NCBI GenBank assembly: GCA_002404015.1
Contig: DHIW01000104.1
Span: 128,542 to 192,541, forward strand
Source of the DNA: Chloroflexi bacterium UBA4736
GTDB lineage: Bacteria > Chloroflexota > Dormibacteria > Dormibacterales > Dormibacteraceae
DNA: 64,000 bases
Direction of reading: 5' to 3'
Part shown: piece after piece, positions 8,116-14,705 of the stretch
Layout: the number at the start of each line of letters is the position of its first letter
How positions within the stretch are numbered: the first letter of the stretch is position 1
Notes under the pieces: model-generated
The model's database searches: none
What the model was told of the DNA's origin: nothing
Seen by the model: only the letters and a program-made list of their open reading frames with translations
Made by a program: the position numbers and the translations under genes

Positions 8116-9283
8116 TCGCCACGAGGCCCAGCCCGGGCTCCGGCTGGCTGGTGAGGACGCGGTCGAGGCGGAGTCGCAGCCGCTCCACGCCGACCCGCTC
8201 GGGGATCACGACCGCCTCCTCGCGCCCCCCGTTGTGCAGCGACCTGTCCGCCGCCTCCAGTATGGCCACAACAACGAGGCCCTGGTGGCCGTCGGTCACC
8301 GGGGGTCGGCCGGTTCGGACTGAGCTCAGGAAGTCGGCGCACTCCAGGCGGAGCGGCTCCTGCCACTCGATGTAGGGGATCGTGATCGCGCCGTAGCGAT
8401 AGGAGAGCTGGAACTCGCCGAAATTGTCCGTCAGCGGCGTCGTCACGCCCTTGTCGAACACGCGGATCTTCTCGCCAAGGGAGACGTCGTTGTAGACGAC
8501 CATCTTGGCGTCGCCGACCACCGTGATCCGGCGCACCTTGGCCGGGTCCAGCCAGCTCACGTGCATCTGGGCGAGCACTCCGTTCGGGAACGTGAGCGTG
8601 AGGTAGGCGACGTCGTGCACGCCCGGCTGCACGCAGCTGCTGCCCCTCGCGCTGACCGAGACCGGAGCCTCGCCGAGGATGTCGACGAGGATCGAGATGT
8701 CGTGCGGCGCCAGGTCCCAGAGCACGTTGACGAGCGGGTGGAACTGGCCCAGGTTGAGGCGCGCGCCGTCCACATAGTGGACGCGCCCCAGCTCGCCGCT
8801 GCGCACCATCCGGCGCAGCTCGGCCACCGCCGGGTTGTAGAGGAAGGTGTGGCCGACCATCAGCGTCAGGTCGCGTTCGGCCGCCAGGTTCAGCAGGTCC
8901 TGGGCCTCCTCGACGCTGGCCGCCAGGGGCTTCTCGACGAGCACATGCTTGCCGGCGAGGAGCGCCTCGCGGGCGACCGCGTGGTGGGTGTGGATGGGCG
9001 TCGCGACGACGACCGCCTCCACGTCGCTGGCGAGCAATTCCTGGTGGTCCGGTAGGGCGAGGACGCGGTCGTAGCGGGAGCGGACGTAGTCGAGTCGCGA
9101 CGGCCGGCGATCGGCCACCGCGACGAGCTGAGCCTCCGGAAGCTCGGAGAAGTTGCGAATCAGCTGCGGGCCCCAGTAGCCGCAGCCGATGACACCGACC
9201 CGGACAGGCGTTTCGAGCCCGGGGCGAGGGGTGCGCCGGTCGGCCACTCTCCGCTTGGGAACGAGACCTCTGCGGATCGCCAT
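8108..9283 (-). CDS. Gfo/Idh/MocA-family nucleotide-sugar oxidoreductase (WlbA-like)
   Basis: NAD(P)-binding Rossmann motif VGVIGCGYWGPQLIRNF, EKPLA containing the conserved lysine, and a C-terminal alpha/beta domain (PHDISILVDILGE) identify the family. WlbA/WbpB members oxidise C3 of UDP-N-acetylglucosaminuronate. I use the ATG at 9281-9283 (391 residues): the Rossmann strand starts about 30 residues in, and the frame upstream, to a possible start at 9397, is not conserved-looking. With the deacetylase it forms the minus-strand half of the sugar-modification set; the aminotransferase and acetyltransferase are on the plus strand 2 kb away. Substrate is inferred from that combination. Confidence 0.88.
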   Translation of the reverse strand: MAIRRGLVPKRRVADRRTPRPGLETPVRVGVIGCGYWGPQLIRNFSELPEAQLVAVADRRPSRLDYVRSRYDRVLALPDHQELLASDVEAVVVATPIHTHHAVAREALLAGKHVLVEKPLAASVEEAQDLLNLAAERDLTLMVGHTFLYNPAVAELRRMVRSGELGRVHYVDGARLNLGQFHPLVNVLWDLAPHDISILVDILGEAPVSVSARGSSCVQPGVHDVAYLTLTFPNGVLAQMHVSWLDPAKVRRITVVGDAKMVVYNDVSLGEKIRVFDKGVTTPLTDNFGEFQLSYRYGAITIPYIEWQEPLRLECADFLSSVRTGRPPVTDGHQGLVVVAILEAADRSLHNGGREEAVVIPERVGVERLRLRLDRVLTSQPEPGLGLVASA

Positions 9284-9350
9284 CGCCCATTGAGCGTAAG
9301 AAACGCTTGCCGCCGCCACAATGGGTCGCTCGGCGGTCGCAGGGTCAGGA

Positions 9351-9374
9351 GTGTCCCGTTGCCACTCGGGACAC
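9351..9374. promoter_or_regulatory. Inverted repeat GTGTCCCG-N8-CGGGACAC (candidate operator)
   Basis: Perfect 8-base arms lie between the divergent oxidoreductase and LPNTS-protein genes, about 74 bases before the start of the latter. The arm CGGGACA recurs in the gaps near 12290, 12335 and 14347. Binding protein unknown; the NarL-type regulator encoded at 13666 is a candidate by proximity only. Confidence 0.4.
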
Positions 9375-9447
9375 CCGGTGTCTAGAGTGACGTACATAGG
9401 GAGTTCTCAGTGGACTACTGGCCAATTTTCAATCGAGGTGAAAGGTG

Positions 9448-9726
9448 ATGACGCGAAGGCAAATCGTCGCCGGCGTTTCCGGAGCTGCGGTGGGTGTGCT
9501 GCTTTCGCTCCCCGTGTACGCCTATCAGGGCGTTCCGGAAAGCGGGGGGGTCAACGGGGATACCGGCGCCGTCCAGGCAAGCACTGGCACGTCCGTGCTG
9601 CCCAACACGTCGGCGGTCCCGCCGGCCCTCAACGTGACCGGCCTGGTCATCGCGGGCGGAGCGGCAGGCGGCGGCCTGCTCCTGCTGGCTGGGCTCGGCC
9701 TGGCGCGGAGGCGTCGGACCTCCTAG
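9448..9726 (+). CDS. Small secreted protein with LPNTS sortase-sorting signal
   Basis: 92 residues. Signal peptide (RRQ..., hydrophobic core VSGAAVGVLLSLPVYA), a ~25-residue Gly/Ser/Thr-rich exposed stretch, then LPNTS, a hydrophobic segment (NVTGLVIAGGAAGGGLLLLA) and a terminal RRRR: the standard order of a cell-wall sorting signal, with Ser instead of Gly at the fifth motif position. ATG chosen because GAGGTG stands 7 bases upstream; a GTG one codon earlier is possible. A sortase gene lies just downstream on the other strand, so this is its likely substrate. The mature part is so short that it may be a wall anchor or pilin-like tag rather than an enzyme. Confidence 0.78.
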   Translation: MTRRQIVAGVSGAAVGVLLSLPVYAYQGVPESGGVNGDTGAVQASTGTSVLPNTSAVPPALNVTGLVIAGGAAGGGLLLLAGLGLARRRRTS

Positions 9727-9740
9727 CTTCGAACTAAGCC

Positions 9741-9789
9741 GCGGGGCTGGGGCGGGCTGCGGTGTCCCGGCCCCGGCCCCGCTTTTTTT
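9741..9789 (+). terminator. Rho-independent terminator after the LPNTS gene
   Basis: A GC-only stem (GCGGGGCTGGGGC pairing with GGCCCCGGCCCCGC, one G-U pair) is followed directly by seven T residues. It ends the plus-strand transcript 15 bases after the stop codon and separates it from the convergent sortase operon. Confidence 0.9.
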
Positions 9790-9805
9790 GTCCAGTGCGC
9801 GGTGC

Positions 9806-10381
9806 TTACGCGCCCTCCGGCCTCGCCACCACCACGATGCGCGGGTCCAACGGGTTGTAGGTCGTGCACGTCAGGAGGACGAGCTCCTCATGGTTCGCCG
9901 GCTGCAGGACGGACGCGTCGTTGCTCGGCCAGCGGGCGAAGTACTGGGTGATGACGTACTTCATCTCGGGCCCGCCGGTGCGCTCGATCAGGATCTCCTG
10001 GCCGGGGTGCGCCCTGAACAGGGGCCCGAACATGCCGTCGCGAGCGTGGGCGTACACGAGCGAACGGCCGCCCTCCCCGGGCGACTTGAGACTGGGGTAC
10101 AGCGCAGCCTTGTTGAGGGGAACGTTGAGGCCGTCGCCAACCACCAGCGGGAGGTCGATCTGCAGCTCCGGGACCTTGATGCGGAGCTCGACCGGGCCCG
10201 GCGCGGCGCCCGGCGGCGGGCTGGCGAAAACCCCGCTCGTGATGATGGGCGCCGGCAGCAGCGACCGGGCCGTGGCGGCGGGGTCCGGCGCCCGGGGCGG
10301 CTCGATTGCCACCCACGCGGTCATCTCGAGTATCAGGATCCCGGCGGCGAACGCGGCGGCCGGCCAGAGGCGCCTCACCAT
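9806..10381 (-). CDS. Sortase (class D/E-like transpeptidase)
   Basis: 191 residues. N-terminal membrane anchor (about 7-26), Pro-rich linker, then the sortase barrel. The catalytic set is visible: His112 in VYAHARDGMFGPL, Cys172 in LLTCTTY and Arg181 in PLDPRIVVV. It cuts LPxTG-like signals and joins the protein to the cell wall or a polymer. ATG start overlaps the stop of the DUF4012 gene upstream by 7 bases, so the two are co-translated. The adjacent LPNTS protein is the obvious substrate. Class assignment is tentative, based on size and on the TCTTYNP active-site context. Confidence 0.92.
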   Translation of the reverse strand: MVRRLWPAAAFAAGILILEMTAWVAIEPPRAPDPAATARSLLPAPIITSGVFASPPPGAAPGPVELRIKVPELQIDLPLVVGDGLNVPLNKAALYPSLKSPGEGGRSLVYAHARDGMFGPLFRAHPGQEILIERTGGPEMKYVITQYFARWPSNDASVLQPANHEELVLLTCTTYNPLDPRIVVVARPEGA

Positions 10382-12156
10382 CGGTAGCTGAGCACCTGGT
10401 CGCGCTCCAGCCCGGTCGTCCTGCGGTCGCTGCCCCCCGGGTAGCTCACGGATATGGTCGCTGGCAGATCCAGCACCCCGGCCTGCTTCTGCAGGTACAG
10501 CGTGTACTGCCGGGATTCCTGGAGCGGGACCTCATACGCCAGCCGGATCACCGCCTGGTGACCACGCGGAACCGAGAAGAAGCCCCCGACCACCTGCTTG
10601 CCGTGCTCCAGGTAGATTCGGTCGGGTGCGGTCGCTACCGGCTGCCCGTCGAGCAGGATCTGGAAGCTTGCCACCGAGGCCTGCTCCGGCAGGTAGAAGC
10701 GCACATAGTCCCGGTAGGAGCCGTCGCCGGGGTTGAGCAGGCGGTCGGCCGCGTCCACGGCGGCCGGCATCTGGTACGTGACCTGCAGCTCGTGCCGGCT
10801 GAGCCCGCCGGCGTACACCTCGGTCTTGAGGTCGAGTGTCTTGTGTACGAACCAGTCCCCCTTGGTGCCGCCGACGTTGGCGTCGATCAGCATCAGGTAG
10901 TCGTCGCTCGCCGCTGTGAGCGTGGAGCCGTCGTACCGGGCGGCGACCAGGGCCTGCTGGGCGCCGGCGTCATGCATGTAGATCTGCACATGCCGGTTGA
11001 TCGCCTGCTGCTGGATGACGCTCAGCAGCGCCGGCCAGGAGCTCACCGGCTGAGCCAGCACCTGCTTCAGGACCTCCTGGGCGACCGCCGGCAGGGCCTG
11101 CTTGCCCACCGTGGTGTCGATACGGGCGTTGACGATGTTGTTGAGCTTGGCGAAGAAGTCATCTGAAGTGAACGTCCCGTAACCGGGCACGTCCACCGGC
11201 CCTGTCACCTTGAGCAGCGCTGCCACTGCGTAGGGATCCACCGAGAGCGTGCCCTGAAGGTCCGAGGGCACCGCCGACTTGTACATGGCCTCGGTCAGCC
11301 GGGCCGTGGTCGGAAAATCGGGATCCCAGCCGGCGTCGCCGAGCTCCAGCGAGTTCTTGTAGAACTCCAGGTAGCGGTCGAGCGGCGAGGGCACGGGGAG
11401 CCGCTCCTTGAACAGCGGGTTCAGGGCGTCGTAGTCGTGCAGGTCGAGCTGGGTCGGCGACCCCTGGTCGAACGTCACGGTTCCGGCGGAACCGATCAGG
11501 CCGCCTGAGGGCCTGATCTCAGAGGGGTTCTCCAGCAGCACCAGGTACGTCATTGGCTGCTGGGCGCCGAGCGCCGACGGCAGAAAGCGGGCGGCGACCG
11601 ACGAGGCGGCCGCCTGCGCCTCCGCTGGGCGGAGCTGCGCGGCTGCGATATGGAGCCGCGACTTCAGCGGCGCCACCAGGGCGAGCTTCTGGTCCTCGTC
11701 CAGCCGGCGCAGGGCGGGGCCCAGGCGGGACTCCGCGTCGGCCAACGGGACCTGGGTCTCGGCCAGCAGGCTCAGCAGGCGCCGGCCGGGAGGCTTCTGG
11801 TCCTTCGCCTCGCCAAGATAGGCGGTGCCGACCTTGACGAAGTCCGCGAAGGCGCCGCCCGCGGCGACTGCCGCGTCGCAGAGGTCCAGGGCCGCTCGCG
11901 CCTGATCGCCCAGGACTGGCAGGCGGCCGGCCAGGCCCAGCCCGGGGTCGTTGTCAAGGCGGGTGCAGCCCGCCACGATTAGGGGCTGGGCGCGGGCCTG
12001 GAGGCGGGCGGAGGCCGCCACGCGGCCTGGCGTCCATTGCTCGGGGCTCGTCCCGAGGTTGTCGCGAGCCTCGCCGAGGAGCGCGGTTCCCTGCTGGACG
12101 TCGCGGACCGCGATCCCGAGATCGACACCCTCCGCGACCAGGATGGCTGCCGGCAA
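10375..12156 (-). CDS. DUF4012 family surface protein
   Basis: About 590 residues resembling DUF4012 proteins, found in polysaccharide/surface clusters of Actinomycetota and Chloroflexota: TYLVLLENPSEIRPSGGLIG, the repeated D-Y-L/N patterns, and a C-terminal beta-rich part ending in SVSYPGGSDRRTTGLERD. Function unknown. The first ATG/GTG/TTG of the frame is the TTG used here, but it lies inside what should be the N-terminal membrane helix: upstream codons read KRVRWLTFALAGLLPAAIL and stay open to a TAG at 12262-12264. The true start is therefore probably non-canonical (CTG at 12240 or ATC at 12225). Forms an operon with the sortase. Confidence 0.8.
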   Translation of the reverse strand: MPAAILVAEGVDLGIAVRDVQQGTALLGEARDNLGTSPEQWTPGRVAASARLQARAQPLIVAGCTRLDNDPGLGLAGRLPVLGDQARAALDLCDAAVAAGGAFADFVKVGTAYLGEAKDQKPPGRRLLSLLAETQVPLADAESRLGPALRRLDEDQKLALVAPLKSRLHIAAAQLRPAEAQAAASSVAARFLPSALGAQQPMTYLVLLENPSEIRPSGGLIGSAGTVTFDQGSPTQLDLHDYDALNPLFKERLPVPSPLDRYLEFYKNSLELGDAGWDPDFPTTARLTEAMYKSAVPSDLQGTLSVDPYAVAALLKVTGPVDVPGYGTFTSDDFFAKLNNIVNARIDTTVGKQALPAVAQEVLKQVLAQPVSSWPALLSVIQQQAINRHVQIYMHDAGAQQALVAARYDGSTLTAASDDYLMLIDANVGGTKGDWFVHKTLDLKTEVYAGGLSRHELQVTYQMPAAVDAADRLLNPGDGSYRDYVRFYLPEQASVASFQILLDGQPVATAPDRIYLEHGKQVVGGFFSVPRGHQAVIRLAYEVPLQESRQYTLYLQKQAGVLDLPATISVSYPGGSDRRTTGLERDQVLSYRW

Positions 12157-12283
12157 CAGCCCGGCGAGCGCGAACGTGAGCCAGCGGACCCGCTTGCGGG
12201 CCGTGACGGTGGCGGGTTGGCGGATGCCCCTTCGGGGCAGCGTGAGGGCCGTGAATCGAAGCTAGCACGGGCTGGGAGCCCCA

Positions 12284-12357
12284 CCAACGGGACATGTTTC
12301 CCGACCTCGGCGACCGAAGACCCAGCCCGGACCGGGACATCTCCCTAGACCTGGGAG
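12284..12357. promoter_or_regulatory. Cluster of GGGACAT palindromes upstream of the DUF4012-sortase operon
   Basis: Two related palindromes, CGGGACATGTTTCCCG (12288-12303) and CCGGGACATCTCCC (12332-12345), followed by CTCCC-N7-GGGAG, lie 25-100 bases before the probable start of the DUF4012 gene. They match the site at 14344. Likely operator sites; regulator not identified. Confidence 0.45.
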
Positions 12358-12429
12358 CAAAATTGACAGAGCAAATGTAGCGCTTACCCGGCGTAGCCGT
12401 CCAGCATTCGAGAGCGCGAGGGTGTCAGG

Positions 12430-12807
12430 TCAACCCACACTCTCCAGGGTGGCTTCCGCCTCCGCTTTCAGGCGGCGCATCTCAGTAACGCTGATGGGCG
12501 CCACCTCCGTCCACTTGAGGAGGACCTCCAGGAGCCGCCGCCAGCGCCGCGCCTGCATCTGCGCGGCGGCCCGCCACACGGCCCGAGCGGTGGCGGCGCC
12601 GACCAGCCAGCCAGCCACGCAGCAGCAGAAAGCCCCGACCAGCAGGTCGAGCCAGCCCATCCATTGGCGGGGCGCCAGCGCGGCCAGGTTGGCGAGGCCG
12701 AGCAGGAGGTTGAGCGCGGCCAACGCGGGCAAGATCAGCCAGTAGAAGGCCCGTACGCGGGAGCTGCTCTCAAGGCTTCCGCGACTGTGCCCGTTGTTTC
12801 GCTGCAT
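12430..12807 (-). CDS. Uncharacterised two-helix membrane protein
   Basis: 125 residues from an ATG. Two hydrophobic helices (about 21-45 and 52-73, the second containing the run CCC) are followed by a charged helical tail of about 50 residues with many Arg/Trp (RRWRRLLEVLLKW). No family recognised. It sits alone on the minus strand between the DUF4012 promoter region and the divergent histidine kinase, 160 bases away. An upstream extension of the frame exists but is antisense to the kinase gene and was not used. Confidence 0.6.
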   Translation of the reverse strand: MQRNNGHSRGSLESSSRVRAFYWLILPALAALNLLLGLANLAALAPRQWMGWLDLLVGAFCCCVAGWLVGAATARAVWRAAAQMQARRWRRLLEVLLKWTEVAPISVTEMRRLKAEAEATLESVG

Positions 12808-12967
12808 CCGCTCAGGCGAGCATGTCACCTGGCGTCGCGCGGCCGGCAGGGTCATTCGCACCAGTTGTCTGACCGCTGATGCCCAGCCCCGTCTGGGCCG
12901 GGGGGTGCTAGGCTCGTATTCGCCAGCAGCCTTGTCTGGACGGCGGAAGGGTAGGGGGACAACAGAG

Positions 12968-13669
12968 ATGGAGCAACTGGCGGATCCAGGGGGCAGCGTC
13001 GATCCATCGGCCGTCGTTCTGCAGGTTGTGCAGACATCGTCCAGCGATGCCGACGTCAAGCGCTGGCTCGCCCGCGAGCTGCACGACAGTGTCGTCCAGT
13101 CATTGAGCCTGATGGTGCTCGAGATGGACCAGTTCAAGCTGCGCCGGCCCCGGCGCGCGCGCGATGCCAGGCAGGTCGAGCGCCTCGAGGCGCTGGCTCG
13201 CAACGCCCTGAGCAGCCTTCGAGAGACGATTCACGAGCTGCGCGGCGACCAGGCCGGAGAGGCTGAGCTGGTGCCCTGTGTCAGCCTGGCCCTCGAGCGC
13301 CTGGAGCGTGACATCGGCATCCGGGCGACCCTCTCGGTGGCTCCCTCCTGGCCCCCGAGCTTCTCCTGGCTGGTGACCCGCAACCTGGCTCGGGTGATCG
13401 ACGAGGCGCTTAGCAATGTTCGTTCGCACAGCGCCGCCAAGCAGGTCACGGTCTCCATGCGGACCGCCGGCGAAAGCGCGCTGGTCTCCGTCCAGGACGA
13501 TGGCCGTGGGTTCGACCCCGACGGCGCCGGGTCCGGCCTGCGCATCGGGGGCCTGGGCCTTATCGGCATGCGGGAGCGTGCGCTCCTGATCGGGGGATCG
13601 CTGCGGCTCGACAGCGCGCCAGGCCAGGGCACCAAGCTCTCGCTGGCCTTTCCCATCAGGGGTGTGTGA
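12968..13669 (+). CDS. NarL/DegS-type cytoplasmic histidine kinase
   Basis: 233 residues, no membrane segment and no recognisable sensor domain. HisKA_3 dimerisation box with phospho-accepting His39 (ARELHDSVVQSL), then an HATPase_c domain: RVIDEALSNVRSHS (N box), DDGRGFD (G1), GLGLIGMRERA (G2). The short N-terminus suggests that it senses through a partner protein or a small ligand. ATG chosen because the frame upstream is unlike the family and lies in the promoter gap. The response regulator gene begins on its stop codon (GTGTGATGA), so the pair is coupled. Confidence 0.9.
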   Translation: MEQLADPGGSVDPSAVVLQVVQTSSSDADVKRWLARELHDSVVQSLSLMVLEMDQFKLRRPRRARDARQVERLEALARNALSSLRETIHELRGDQAGEAELVPCVSLALERLERDIGIRATLSVAPSWPPSFSWLVTRNLARVIDEALSNVRSHSAAKQVTVSMRTAGESALVSVQDDGRGFDPDGAGSGLRIGGLGLIGMRERALLIGGSLRLDSAPGQGTKLSLAFPIRGV

Positions 13670-14307
13670 TGACGATGCCCCGGGTCCTGATCGTCGACGA
13701 TCAGCTGCTCTTCCGCTCGGGCCTGGCCGGCCTGCTGCAGGCGGATGGCAGGGTAGAGCTGGTGGGCCAGGCCGCGAACGGCCGCGAGGCGGTCGAGGCG
13801 GTCGCGCTATTGAAGCCGGACGTCGTGCTGATGGACGTGAAAATGCCCGACCTGGACGGCGTTGAGGCGACGCGACAGATCACCTCGGGGCACCCGGGCG
13901 TCAAGGTCCTGGTCGTCAGCGGCTTTGGGGCCGACAGCTTTGTGATCGACGCCCTGAAGGCGGGCGCCAGCGGCTACCTGCTCAAGGACAGCGGAATCGA
14001 GTCGATCGTGTCCAGCATCGTGGCGGTGGCCTCGGGTGAGAGCGTGATGACGCAGACGGTCGCCAACCGCGTGCTGGAGATGCTGACCCTGATGCCGCGG
14101 CAGTTCTATGACGGCCTCACCGAGCGCGAGGTCGAGATTCTGCGCCTGCTGGCCGACGGTCTGGCCAACAAGCAGATCGCCTACCGCCTGCGGGTGAGCG
14201 ACAAGACCGTCCGCAACCACATCAGCAACGTGTACCGCAAGCTGGGCATCTCCGACCGCACCCAGGCGGTGCTGTACGCGGTGAGGAAGGGCCTGGTCGA
14301 AGCCTGA
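13666..14307 (+). CDS. NarL/FixJ-family response regulator
   Basis: 213 residues: receiver domain (DDQ acidic pair, phospho-acceptor Asp57 in VVLMDVKMPDLDG, Ser/Lys switch region VVSGFG...LLKDSG) and a C-terminal LuxR-type helix-turn-helix (LTEREVEILRLLADGLANKQ). Partner of the kinase immediately upstream, with overlapping stop/start; GTG at 13666 or ATG at 13669 are both possible starts. GGGACAT palindromes occur on both sides of this pair, in front of the sortase/DUF4012 and glycosidase genes, so control of surface genes is a reasonable but untested role. Confidence 0.92.
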   Translation: MMTMPRVLIVDDQLLFRSGLAGLLQADGRVELVGQAANGREAVEAVALLKPDVVLMDVKMPDLDGVEATRQITSGHPGVKVLVVSGFGADSFVIDALKAGASGYLLKDSGIESIVSSIVAVASGESVMTQTVANRVLEMLTLMPRQFYDGLTEREVEILRLLADGLANKQIAYRLRVSDKTVRNHISNVYRKLGISDRTQAVLYAVRKGLVEA

Positions 14308-14343
14308 GCGCGGCCGCCGGGGTCACGGTCTGGCTCAGTCCGA

Positions 14344-14361
14344 CTGGGACATTGTTCCCAG
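14344..14361. promoter_or_regulatory. Palindrome CTGGGACATTGTTCCCAG
   Basis: Six-base arms CTGGGA/TCCCAG around CATTGT. The core GGGACAT-N-TTCCC matches the site at 12289 over 14 bases with two differences. It lies in front of a small membrane ORF and the secreted glycosidase and behind the regulator gene; candidate operator. Confidence 0.45.
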
Positions 14362-14438
14362 CGACAGGTGCTGGGACCGCGGCTATCGTGGGAGCTGGAG
14401 CGGGTCGCAGCTCGACCCCCCTCCAGGAGATGATCGCC

Positions 14439-14588
14439 GTGACCCTGGTCAAGCTGCTCGCCCTGGTCGGCCTGCTGGGAGCGCTCGCCGGCGCGAGCGG
14501 CCTTGTGCTGCCTCGTGTCCTGGCGTCCCTGCCCGCGGCCGCGCTGCTTGCGATCGTCGATTCAGGGGCCGCCGGCTCAGCTCACTGA
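14439..14588 (+). CDS. Small hydrophobic protein (49 residues)
   Basis: Short ORF with an AGGAG nine bases before a GTG, the best-spaced start; an ATG at 14430 is too close to that site. The product is one hydrophobic helix (TLVKLLALVGLLGALAGASG) followed by an Ala/Leu-rich end. No family recognised. It lies between the response regulator and the glycosidase and may be their small membrane partner, or a non-functional ORF. Confidence 0.4.
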   Translation: MTLVKLLALVGLLGALAGASGLVLPRVLASLPAAALLAIVDSGAAGSAH

Positions 14589-14705
14589 GGCCGGCTGGGC
14601 TCCCCGCAGGACGCGGCCTCCAGCGCAGGTTTTCGCGCCCGTAGCCGTCAAATCCTTCACCTCCTCCGCTGAATCAAAGGGACTCGGCCCGGGGGACCTT
14701 TCCGC

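Noticed and set aside
6157..8154. 665-codon plus-strand open frame continuing past the aminotransferase.
   Set aside because: Out of frame with the aminotransferase and antisense to the deacetylase; product is repetitive Arg/Gly/Pro.
12363..12400. TTGACA at 12365 as a -35 box.
   Set aside because: No recognisable -10 hexamer at 16-19 bases on either strand.
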